The position numbers and the translations under genes are program-made. A stretch of DNA of 5,280 nt, taken from assembly GCA_001557035.1 (NCBI GenBank), contig LSKJ01000337.1:1-5280 (forward strand), read 5' to 3'. The notes below the pieces were generated by a model. It worked only from the letters and a program-made list of their open reading frames with translations, did no database searches and was not told the DNA's origin. The stretch is from Rhodospirillaceae bacterium CCH5-H10 (lineage in GTDB: Bacteria > Pseudomonadota > Alphaproteobacteria > Reyranellales > Reyranellaceae). Shown in pieces: positions 1-5,280 of this stretch (position 1 is the stretch's first letter; every line of letters begins with the position of its first letter).

Positions 1-50
1 TCCCCGAACAGGTGTTCACCATCTCCCCGGCCCAAACAGGATGGGGAGGT

Positions 51-68
51 GCCCGCGTAATCGCGGGC
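51..68 (-). terminator. GC-rich hairpin downstream of tldD, possible terminator
   Basis: A perfect 7-bp stem (GCCCGCG at 51-57 with CGCGGGC at 62-68) closes a TAAT loop and begins 24 nt after the tldD stop codon. The position suits a transcription terminator. However, no T-run follows it on the minus strand, so it is not a canonical intrinsic terminator and could equally protect the 3' end of the mRNA. A second, weaker stem (21-28 with 43-50, one G-T pair) lies just beyond. I see no supportable gene in the remaining bases 1-91. Confidence 0.35.
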
Positions 69-91
69 GGTGGGGTCATCGCTTCGTGGGC

Positions 92-1537
92 TCAGGTCGC
101 GGTGCCGCCGACCGTGAGGGCATCGATGCGCAGCGTCGGCTGGCCGACGCCGACGGGGACGCCCTGGCCGTCCTTGCCGCAGGTGCCGATGCCGGGGTCG
201 AGCGACATGTCGTTGCCGACCATGCCGACGCGCGTGAGCGCTTCGGAGCCGGCGCCGATCAGGGTCGCGCCCTTGACCGGGCGACCGAGCTTGCCGTTCT
301 CGATCAGGTAGCCCTCGGTCACGCTGAACACGAACTTGCCCGAGACGATGTCGACCTGGCCGCCACCGAAATTGGCGCAGTAGAGGCCCTTCTTGACCGA
401 GGAGATGATCTCCTTCGGATCCTTGTCGCCGCCCAGCATGAAGGTGTTGGTCATGCGCGGCATAGGCGAATAGGCGTGGCCCTGGCGGCGGCCGTTGCCG
501 GTCGGCTTCACGCCCATCAGGCGGGCGTTCATGCGGTCCTGCATCAGGCCGACCAGGCGGCCGTCCTCGATCAGCACGTTGCGCTGCGTCGGCGTGCCCT
601 CGTCGTCGATGGTGAGCGAGCCGCGGCGGTCGTTCAACGTGCCGTCGTCGACCACGGTGACGCCCGGCGAGGCGATCATCTCGCCCATCAGGTGGCTGAA
701 CATCGAGGTCTTCTTGCGATGGAAGTCGCCTTCCAGCCCGTGGCCGACCGCCTCGTGCCACAGCACGCCCGACCAGCCGGCGCCCAGCACGACCGGCATC
801 TCGCCGGCCGGCGCGTCGACCGAGTCGAGGTTGACCAGCGCCTGGCGGATCGCCTCGTCGGCTTCCTTCTGCCAGTAGCCCGGCAGGAAGATGTCGCCGT
901 AGGCGGCGCGGCGGCCGCTGCCGGTGCCGCCGGCTTCCATGCGGGTGCCGTCGGCGCAGACCACGCTGACGTTCAGCCGCACCAGCGGCCGCACGTCGGC
1001 GGCGCGCCAGCCGCCGGCGCGCACGATCTCGACGACCTGCCACGAGCCCGACAGCGAGACCGAGACCTGGCGGGCCTTGGGCTCCTTGCCGCGCACATAG
1101 GCGTCGATCTCCTGCATCAGTGCGACCTTCTTCGCGAAGGGCACGCCGTCGATCGGATTGTCGTCGGCATAGAGCAGGCGGTTGGTGCCGCGCGGCGATT
1201 CATCGGACTTGCCGCCGCGGCCCGCGCGCACGGTCTTCACCGTCTCGGTGGCCCGCTTGAGCGCCTGCTCGTCGAGCGCCGAGGCGTGGGCGAAGCCCGT
1301 CACGTCGCCCGCCACGGCGCGCAGGCCGAAGCCCTGCGAAGTGTCGAACGACGCGCTCTTCAGCTTGCCGTCATCGAACGACAGGCTCTCGCTCTGGACA
1401 TATTCGAGGAACAGCTCGCCGTCGTCGGTGCCGGCCAGCGCGTCGTCGACCATCCTGGCGGTCTTGCGCTGGTCGAGGCCACCCTTGCCGAAGAACAGGG
1501 CGTCGGCGGTGGCGAGATGATTGATCGACTTGCTCAT
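92..1537 (-). CDS. tldD: TldD metalloprotease subunit (TldD/PmbA family, peptidase U62)
   Basis: This encodes TldD, the catalytic subunit of the cytoplasmic TldD/TldE (PmbA) zinc protease, known in E. coli for maturing microcin B17 and degrading the antitoxin CcdA by clipping unfolded peptides. The 481-residue product has the usual family length. The HExxxH zinc motif is HEAVGH at residues 261-266, within the family signature HEAVGHGLEGDFHRK. The expected third zinc ligand is the Cys453 in GTCGKDGQG near the C-terminus. The N-terminal half (to about residue 230) is the substrate-channel domain. There is no signal peptide or membrane segment. The ATG at 1537 gives the normal N-terminus; an AAGGA stretch about 12 nt upstream is a loosely spaced ribosome site. 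An ATG a few bases upstream is out of frame and reaches TGA after four codons. The partner tldE/pmbA is not nearby, which is common because the two genes are often unlinked. All catalytic residues are present, so it is probably functional. Confidence 0.97.
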   Translation of the reverse strand: MSKSINHLATADALFFGKGGLDQRKTARMVDDALAGTDDGELFLEYVQSESLSFDDGKLKSASFDTSQGFGLRAVAGDVTGFAHASALDEQALKRATETVKTVRAGRGGKSDESPRGTNRLLYADDNPIDGVPFAKKVALMQEIDAYVRGKEPKARQVSVSLSGSWQVVEIVRAGGWRAADVRPLVRLNVSVVCADGTRMEAGGTGSGRRAAYGDIFLPGYWQKEADEAIRQALVNLDSVDAPAGEMPVVLGAGWSGVLWHEAVGHGLEGDFHRKKTSMFSHLMGEMIASPGVTVVDDGTLNDRRGSLTIDDEGTPTQRNVLIEDGRLVGLMQDRMNARLMGVKPTGNGRRQGHAYSPMPRMTNTFMLGGDKDPKEIISSVKKGLYCANFGGGQVDIVSGKFVFSVTEGYLIENGKLGRPVKGATLIGAGSEALTRVGMVGNDMSLDPGIGTCGKDGQGVPVGVGQPTLRIDALTVGGTAT

Positions 1538-1580
1538 TGCGGCACCATTTCCTTACTTCGGCCGATCATTCCGCCACTTT

Positions 1581-1668
1581 GTCATCCTGAGCGTAGCGAA
1601 GGATCTGACGCCAGCCACTGACACCATCTTTGTGGCGAGGCTAGGTCCTTCGCTGCGCTCAGGACGAC
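1581..1668. repeat. Long intergenic inverted repeat of the VILSVAKDL/HPERSEGS type
   Basis: Two 26-nt arms (1581-1606 and 1643-1668) are inverted copies matching at 23 of 26 positions, separated by 36 nt. An inner stem, CGCCA 1609-1613 with TGGCG 1633-1637, extends the foldback. Of the three differences, two (1594/1655 and 1604/1645) become U-G wobbles in plus-strand RNA and one (1584/1665) becomes a wobble in minus-strand RNA. The arm core TCCTGAGCGTAGCGAAGGAT translates spuriously as VILSVAKDL in one frame and CHPERSEGS in another; I recall both strings as recurrent in hypothetical proteins overcalled from dispersed repeats in many bacterial genomes. It lies between the second MDR gene's end and the tldD start, so it may form mRNA structure or be a non-autonomous REP/MITE-like element. 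No T-run marks it as a terminator, and I see no clear target-site duplication. The rest of the 198-nt gap (1538-1735) holds nothing I can name. Confidence 0.85.
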
Positions 1669-1735
1669 ATCGAGGCCTCAGACGACGAGGACAATCCCTA
1701 AAATGGGCATCTGCCTTCGCGGGCGCAAGCGCCGC

Positions 1736-2659
1736 TTACCTCAGCTTGAGCACCAGCTTGCCCTTGAGGTGACGGCCGCCACTGACCCGCAGCGCATCCG
1801 CCGCCTGGGCCAGGCTGAATTCGGTGATCGGCGGCACGCGAACGGCGCCGATGCGATGAAGCTCCACGATGCGTTCGAGGTGCGCGCGGGTGCGGGGAAC
1901 GGCGGGCCGCAAGGCGGTGACATCGCCGCGGTCGGGCTTGGGGGCCTGGGCACCCGACGCGATGAAGGCCGCACGTCCGCCCGGCTTCAGAACCGAAAAC
2001 GATCGCATCGCGACGTCGCCACCCACGGTATCGAACACGGCATCGCAATCGCTCACCGCCTTGGTGAAGTCGGTCGAGTTGTAGTCGATCACCTGATCGG
2101 CGCCGATCTCGCGCAGATAGGGCGCGTTGGCAGCGCTTGCCGTGGTGATGACATGGGCGCCGAGATGCTTGGCGAGTTGAATGGCGAAGCTCGCCACGCC
2201 GCCGGCTCCGCCCTGGATCAGGATCGTTTCGCCCTTCTGCAGCTTCAGGCTGTTCTCGATGGTGCACAAGGCCGTAAGGCCGATGAGCGCCAGGGCCGCG
2301 GCTTCCACATGCGTGAGCGTCGCGGGCTTCTTCGCAACGATGGCCGCGCCAATGGCCAGCTTCTCGACATAGGTGCCGTCGCGGCCGGTTTCCAGGACAC
2401 CGAATACCTCGTCGCCGACACGCAGGTCCGACACGCCCTCGCCGAGCGTCGCGACGACGCCCGAGAAGTCGCGTCCCAGGCTCAAGGGAAAGCGGGGCTG
2501 ACCGGGATATTCACCGGCACAGACCTTCGCGTCGGCGCCATTGATGCTGGCGGCCGCCGTCTCGACGACGATCTGGCCCGGGCCGGCGACGGGATCGGGG
2601 AGGTCGCCGACGATCAGGACCTCGGGTCCGCCGAACTTTTCGATGTATGCGGCTTTCAT
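1736..2659 (-). CDS. NADP-dependent MDR oxidoreductase, quinone-oxidoreductase-like (second of tandem pair)
   Basis: This encodes a 307-residue medium-chain dehydrogenase/reductase of the zinc-independent quinone oxidoreductase branch. These are cytoplasmic enzymes that use NAD(P)H to reduce quinones, enones or enoyl thioesters. The N-terminal GroES-like domain (about 1-120) carries the family landmarks ASINGADAK (37-45) and GRDFSGVV (62-69). The Rossmann domain follows, with nucleotide loop GGAGGVAS at 150-157 and the downstream strand-turn LGAHVITTAS. The C-terminal GRHLKGKLVLKL is the usual closing segment. The Cys/His zinc ligands and structural-zinc cysteine cluster of alcohol dehydrogenases are absent. 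It is slightly shorter than typical 320-330-residue relatives but intact at both ends. The start ATG is preceded by GAGAGGT at a 5-nt spacing. It follows another MDR gene by 10 nt and is probably translated from the same message. The substrate cannot be deduced. Confidence 0.9.
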   Translation of the reverse strand: MKAAYIEKFGGPEVLIVGDLPDPVAGPGQIVVETAAASINGADAKVCAGEYPGQPRFPLSLGRDFSGVVATLGEGVSDLRVGDEVFGVLETGRDGTYVEKLAIGAAIVAKKPATLTHVEAAALALIGLTALCTIENSLKLQKGETILIQGGAGGVASFAIQLAKHLGAHVITTASAANAPYLREIGADQVIDYNSTDFTKAVSDCDAVFDTVGGDVAMRSFSVLKPGGRAAFIASGAQAPKPDRGDVTALRPAVPRTRAHLERIVELHRIGAVRVPPITEFSLAQAADALRVSGGRHLKGKLVLKLR

Positions 2660-2664
2660 GAGGG

Positions 2665-2672
2665 ACCTCTCA
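2665..2672 (-). promoter_or_regulatory. Ribosome binding site overlapping the upstream stop codon (coupled MDR genes)
   Basis: The GAGAGGT Shine-Dalgarno of the second MDR gene (2671-2665 on the minus strand) overlaps the TGA stop of the first MDR gene (2672-2670), with 5 nt left before the ATG at 2659. Ribosomes ending the first gene are thus placed on the start site of the second. This supports an operon with translational coupling and fixes the start of the downstream gene. Confidence 0.7.
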
Positions 2673-3641
2673 GACCACCAGGACGATCTTGCCGAAATGG
2701 GCGTTCGCCTTCATGTGCGCGAGCGCGGCGGCGGCCTCGGACAGGGGGAAGGTCTTGTCGATCGGCAGGCTGAGCTTGCCCTCCTCGATCGCCGTCCAGA
2801 GGTCCTTGCGGGCGGCCTGCACGATGTCGCGCACTTCCTCGGGGCTGCGGGTGCGGAAGGTGACGCCGATATAGTCGATGCGCTTCAGCGCATGCAGGTC
2901 GAAGTTGAACTCGCCCTTCATGCCGCCGAGACGGCCGACATTGACGATGCGGCCGAGGATGGCGGCGGCCTCCATGTTCTGGTTCATCACGCCGCCCGAG
3001 ACCTGGTCGACGATCAGGTCGACGCCCTTGCCGCCGGTCGCTTCCTTGACCTTCTCCGGCCACTTCGGATCGCGCGTGTCGATCGCCACGTCGCAGCCGA
3101 ACTCGCCCAGCCGCGCGCGGCGGCCGTCGTTGGTCGAGCTGCCCAGCACCACCGAGGCCCCCATGATCTTGGCGATCTGCATGCCCAGCAGGCCGACGCC
3201 CGAGCTGGCGCCCTGGATCAGGACGGTCTCGCCCTTCTTGAGGCGGCCGGCGCCGACCAGCGCGTTGTGCATGGTCTGCAAGGCGACCGGCATGCAGGCG
3301 GCCTGCTCGTAGCTCATGTTGTTGGCCGGGATCTTGTGGGCGCGGCCGGCATCGGTGAGGGCGTATTCGGCGAAGCCGCCGGCCGCCGAGCTCATGACGC
3401 GGTCGCCCGGCTTGAAGTCCTTCACGTCGGGACCGACCGCCTCGACCTCGCCGGCGCATTCCAGGCCCACGATGGTGCCTGGACCGCCGATGCGGCCGTG
3501 CGCATGGCCCGAGGCCACGGCGAGGTCGGCGCGGTTCAGCGACGCGGCCTTCACCTTGATCAGGATCTCGTTGCCCTTGGGCGCGGGCTTCGGGGCGTCG
3601 GTGTACTGGACGCCCTTGTCGGTGACGACGGCTGCCTTCAT
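2670..3641 (-). CDS. Zinc-independent quinone oxidoreductase, MDR superfamily (first of tandem pair)
   Basis: This encodes a 323-residue NAD(P)H-dependent quinone/enone reductase-type MDR protein, a normal full length for the family. The catalytic GroES-like domain (about 1-120) contains ASLNRADL at 33-40, a motif typical of quinone oxidoreductases including the PIG3 group, and GLECAGEVEAVG at 59-70. The Rossmann domain has the QGASSGVG dinucleotide loop at 143-150 and VDQVSGG at 211-217. It ends with AHFGKIVLVV. The zinc-binding residues of alcohol dehydrogenases are missing. It resembles the downstream MDR protein in outline (MKAA start; KGETxLIQG before the loop), but the two have diverged widely, suggesting different substrates rather than a recent duplication. 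The start ATG has AGGGAGA 6 nt upstream, inside a predicted hairpin. The upstream NTF2-like gene ends 65 nt away. PIG3-like quinone reductase is the best name; an acyl-thioester reductase is possible. Confidence 0.92.
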   Translation of the reverse strand: MKAAVVTDKGVQYTDAPKPAPKGNEILIKVKAASLNRADLAVASGHAHGRIGGPGTIVGLECAGEVEAVGPDVKDFKPGDRVMSSAAGGFAEYALTDAGRAHKIPANNMSYEQAACMPVALQTMHNALVGAGRLKKGETVLIQGASSGVGLLGMQIAKIMGASVVLGSSTNDGRRARLGEFGCDVAIDTRDPKWPEKVKEATGGKGVDLIVDQVSGGVMNQNMEAAAILGRIVNVGRLGGMKGEFNFDLHALKRIDYIGVTFRTRSPEEVRDIVQAARKDLWTAIEEGKLSLPIDKTFPLSEAAAALAHMKANAHFGKIVLVV

Positions 3642-3644
3642 GGC

Positions 3645-3680
3645 GGATCTCCCTGAAATGAGCTGGTGCTTCAGGGATCC
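3645..3680 (-). promoter_or_regulatory. Predicted mRNA hairpin masking the ribosome binding site of the first MDR gene
   Basis: In minus-strand RNA the arm GGATCCCTGAA (3680-3670) pairs with TTCAGGGAGATCC (3657-3645) as 11 base pairs with a 2-nt bulge, around a 12-nt loop. The 3' arm contains AGGGAGA (3654-3648), the Shine-Dalgarno of the MDR gene starting at 3641. The pairing is visible directly. That it controls translation, for example as an RNA thermometer or ligand switch, is inference. Confidence 0.5.
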
Positions 3681-3691
3681 TGCTTAGCAGG
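3679..3691. other. Short perfect inverted repeat after the NTF2-like gene
   Basis: CCTGCTTAGCAGG is a perfect 6-bp inverted repeat about a single central base, starting 15 nt past the stop codon of the NTF2-like gene. In RNA it would form a 5-bp stem with a 3-nt loop. It abuts the RBS-masking hairpin and shares two bases with it, so the two could stack. No T-run follows on the minus strand, so I do not call it a terminator; it could be a small operator or an mRNA 3'-end structure. Confidence 0.3.
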
Positions 3692-3706
3692 CAGGGCGCG
3701 CGGCCT

Positions 3707-4138
3707 CTACGGCTGGGCCACGCCCCGCACGTATTTCTTCACGATCGTTTCGTCGGGCGGGTAGTGGGCCGGCTGGACCGTCGTGATCTGCGCCTGGATG
3801 CATTTCCACACGCTGTCGCGGCGGACATAGACGTCCGTGTACATGGTCATGCCGGTGGTCTCGACGCCGTCCCGCACGCGTACGCTCTTGTTGGTCGAGC
3901 GCAGCAGCGCGGTGTCGCCGAACACGTCGATCTTCTCGTCGCGATAGTCGAAGTAGGGGATGCGATCGGGATCGAAGCCATCCGCCCAGTCCTCGAGATA
4001 GTCGGTGCGGCTCACCCGCAGGCCGGCTGGCGAGATGCAGATGAAGTCCTCGTGCAGGATCGCGTCGTGCCCGGGCACGTCGTTGGTGATGAAATTATGG
4101 ATGAACCTGGCATTCAGCGCGCGCAGCTCGGCCGTCAT
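3707..4138 (-). CDS. NTF2-like / SnoaL-like (DUF4440-type) small protein
   Basis: The 143-residue product has the length and pattern of the NTF2-like cone fold. An N-terminal helix pair (residues 1-30, ending in HDAILHEDFICISPAG) leads into alternating strands: DVFGDTALLRSTNKSVRV (71-88) and the TGMTMYTDVYVRRDSVWKCIQAQIT segment, where W111 and the Q-A-Q at 115-117 form the usual last strand. This resembles DUF4440/SnoaL proteins, whose members include isomerases, cyclases and hydrolases as well as non-catalytic ligand binders, so no reaction can be assigned. There is no signal peptide. The ATG at 4138 is supported by GGGAGG 5 nt upstream (4149-4144). It lies 73 nt downstream of the acyl-CoA synthetase stop and carries its own promoter-like sequence with a palindrome. 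This suggests regulation separate from the ligase. A role beside the ligase and oxidoreductases in one pathway is possible but unproven. Confidence 0.82.
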   Translation of the reverse strand: MTAELRALNARFIHNFITNDVPGHDAILHEDFICISPAGLRVSRTDYLEDWADGFDPDRIPYFDYRDEKIDVFGDTALLRSTNKSVRVRDGVETTGMTMYTDVYVRRDSVWKCIQAQITTVQPAHYPPDETIVKKYVRGVAQP

Positions 4139-4162
4139 GGCAACCTCCCTTTCGGTTGGATA

Positions 4163-4184
4163 ACCATATAACCGGTTAAATGGT
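4163..4184. promoter_or_regulatory. 22-bp near-perfect palindrome, probable repressor operator
   Basis: The palindrome has a 10-bp perfect core TAACCGGTTA (4169-4178) flanked by ACCAT and ATGGT arms. Ten of eleven base pairs match; only 4168/4179 fails. It is AT-rich against a GC-rich background. It lies 24 nt upstream of the NTF2-like start and overlaps the spacer and -10 of the proposed promoter, the classic location for a dimeric repressor site of the TetR, MarR or similar type. No regulator gene is in the window, so the binding protein is unknown. Confidence 0.6.
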
Positions 4185-4192
4185 GAAGTCCA
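4165..4192 (-). promoter_or_regulatory. Putative sigma-70-type promoter for the NTF2-like gene
   Basis: On the minus strand TGGACT (4192-4187, 4 of 6 matches to TTGACA) is followed after 16 nt by TATATG (4170-4165, 4 of 6 to TATAAT), and the start codon lies 26 nt past the -10. The match is moderate, but this is the most AT-rich stretch in the neighbourhood and it coincides with the palindrome. Confidence 0.4.
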
Positions 4193-4211
4193 GCGCCAGC
4201 TGGTTGCGCTT

Positions 4212-5280
4212 CTAGCCGATCCTGCTGGTCCGGCCCTGCCAGTATTTGTCGCGCAGCAGGCGCTTGTAGAGCTTGCCGGTCGGATGGCGCGGCAGCTCCG
4301 GCTCGAAGTCGATGCTGCGCGGGCACTTGATGGCGGAGAGGTGCTGCTTGCAGTAGGCGATCAGCTCCTCGGCCAGGGCCGGACCGGCTTCCGCCATGTC
4401 GCGCGGTTGCACGACCGCCTTCACTTCCTCGCCGAAGTCGGCGTTGGGCACGCCGAACACGGCGCAGTCCATCACCTTGGGATGGTTGATCAGCAGGTTC
4501 TCGCACTCCTGCGGGTAGATGTTCACCCCGCCGGAGATGATCATGAAGGCCTTGCGGTCGGTGAGGTGCAGGAAGCCGTCGGCATCGACGTAGCCCACGT
4601 CGCCCAGCGTGCTCCAGCCCTTGGGGTGGCGCGACTCCGCGGTCTTCTTCGGGTCGTTGTGATACTCGAACGGACGCCCCTCGGCGAAATAGACCGTGCC
4701 CGATTCGCCCGTGGGCAGCTCATTGCCCTCGTCGTCGCAGATCTTGAGCTTGCCCACGATGGCGCGGCCGACCGTGCCCTTGTGCGCCATCCATTCGGTG
4801 GAGTTGCACATGGTGAGGCCGTTGCCTTCGGTGCCGCCGTAATATTCCCAGACGATCGGACCCCACCACTCGATCATCGCTTCCTTGGTCGGGATCGGGC
4901 AGGGGGCGGCGGCATGGATCGCGCACTTCAGCGACGAGACGTCGTACTTCGCGCGCACGTCCGGCGGCAGCTTGAGGAAGCGCACGAACATCGTCGGCAC
5001 GACCTGTGTGTGCGTCGCCTTGTATTTCGGAATGAGCGACAGATACTCCTCGGCGTCGAAGTGCTCCATGATCACCGACGTGCCGCCCAGGCGCATGACG
5101 CTCATGTTGAAGCGCAGCGGAGCGGCGTGATAGAGCGGCGCCGGCGACAGATAGACGGTGTTGCCGTCGATGCCGTAGAGCTTGCGGCTGATCGCGAGCA
5201 GCGGATTGTCGAAGTCGATCGCCTGCGGCTCGACCACCGGCATCACGCCCTTGGGTCGCCCCGTCGTTCCCGACGAATAG
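4212..5280 (-). CDS. Acyl-CoA synthetase / AMP-dependent ligase, partial (N-terminus beyond window)
   Basis: This encodes the C-terminal 355 residues of an ANL-superfamily acyl-CoA ligase, which activates a carboxylic acid with ATP to an acyl-adenylate and transfers it to CoA. The frame stays open to the window edge, where it reads YSSGTTGRPKG, the phosphate-binding loop of AMP-forming enzymes. The GTG at 5246 therefore encodes Val within the enzyme and is not a start. Counting from the first visible residue: the loop is 1-11, WEYYGGTEGNG (144-154) is the adenine/aromatic motif, GDVG (226-229) contains the ribose-binding Asp227, and LTDRK (239-243) is the hinge. SGGVNIYPQECE follows, and HPTGKLYKR carries the C-terminal catalytic Lys336. 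About 150-200 residues lie outside. All core motifs are intact. It resembles FadD-like or 4-coumarate/bile-acid CoA ligases, but chain length and substrate cannot be read from sequence. The NTF2-like gene starts 73 nt downstream, past an operator-like palindrome. Confidence 0.95.
   Translation of the reverse strand, partial: YSSGTTGRPKGVMPVVEPQAIDFDNPLLAISRKLYGIDGNTVYLSPAPLYHAAPLRFNMSVMRLGGTSVIMEHFDAEEYLSLIPKYKATHTQVVPTMFVRFLKLPPDVRAKYDVSSLKCAIHAAAPCPIPTKEAMIEWWGPIVWEYYGGTEGNGLTMCNSTEWMAHKGTVGRAIVGKLKICDDEGNELPTGESGTVYFAEGRPFEYHNDPKKTAESRHPKGWSTLGDVGYVDADGFLHLTDRKAFMIISGGVNIYPQECENLLINHPKVMDCAVFGVPNADFGEEVKAVVQPRDMAEAGPALAEELIAYCKQHLSAIKCPRSIDFEPELPRHPTGKLYKRLLRDKYWQGRTSRIG

Noticed and set aside
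1..28. Possible start of another minus-strand gene (GGGGAG followed by ATG GTG AAC ACC)
   Set aside because: Only about seven codons are visible before the window edge and they match nothing recognisable, so the gene cannot be supported.
41..1621. A 526-codon plus-strand open frame antisense to tldD, ending in CHPERSEGSDASH
   Set aside because: It mirrors tldD codon by codon in GC-rich DNA, is rich in Ala/Arg/His/Asp low-information sequence, and its tail comes from the intergenic repeat. The opposite strand encodes a clear TldD.
1722..1733. GGCGCAAGCGCC hairpin just after the stop of the second MDR gene, considered as a terminator
   Set aside because: The stem is only 4-5 bp, it lies 2 nt from the stop codon and is not followed by a T-run on the minus strand.
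1521..1772. An 83-codon plus-strand open frame containing VILSVAKDL
   Set aside because: The peptide is a translation of the inverted repeat, a known kind of spurious small-protein call.
2541..3656. A 371-codon plus-strand open frame across the first MDR gene
   Set aside because: It is an antisense shadow of an intact, motif-bearing oxidoreductase, with biased composition and no recognisable domain.
5244..5246. GTG as a possible start codon of the acyl-CoA synthetase
   Set aside because: The frame continues upstream through the YSSGTTGRPKG phosphate-loop motif to the window edge, so this codon is an internal valine.

Overview
The window looks like ordinary chromosomal DNA from a GC-rich proteobacterium. 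Dense minus-strand genes, strong G/C preference at third codon positions, long antisense shadow ORFs, and an intergenic repeat of the 'VILSVAKDL / HPERSEGS' type all fit an alphaproteobacterium, but the taxonomic call is an inference. I see no mobile element, CRISPR array, tRNA, rRNA or phage gene.

All five protein genes lie on the minus strand, so transcription runs from high to low coordinates. In transcription order they are: (1) an acyl-CoA synthetase of the AMP-binding family, cut off at its N-terminal side by the right window edge (4212-5280); (2) a small NTF2/SnoaL-like fold protein (3707-4138); (3) a non-zinc NADPH:quinone-oxidoreductase-type MDR protein (2670-3641); (4) a second, diverged MDR oxidoreductase only 10 nt downstream of the first (1736-2659); and (5) after a 198-nt gap containing a long inverted repeat, the TldD metalloprotease subunit (92-1537).

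The two MDR genes almost certainly form an operon: the ribosome binding site of the second overlaps the stop codon of the first. The NTF2-like gene has its own plausible promoter, overlapped by a 22-bp near-perfect palindrome that looks like a repressor operator. The first MDR gene has its Shine-Dalgarno inside a predicted mRNA hairpin. The ligase, NTF2-like and MDR genes could belong to one acid- or enone-handling metabolic neighbourhood, but nothing in the sequence fixes a substrate. tldD appears to be a separate housekeeping unit; its usual partner tldE/pmbA is not in the window.

The protein genes are members of known families, and I find no evidence of an undescribed system among them. 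The points most worth checking are non-coding: the operator-like palindrome at 4163-4184, the RBS-masking hairpin at 3645-3680, and the dispersed inverted repeat at 1581-1668.
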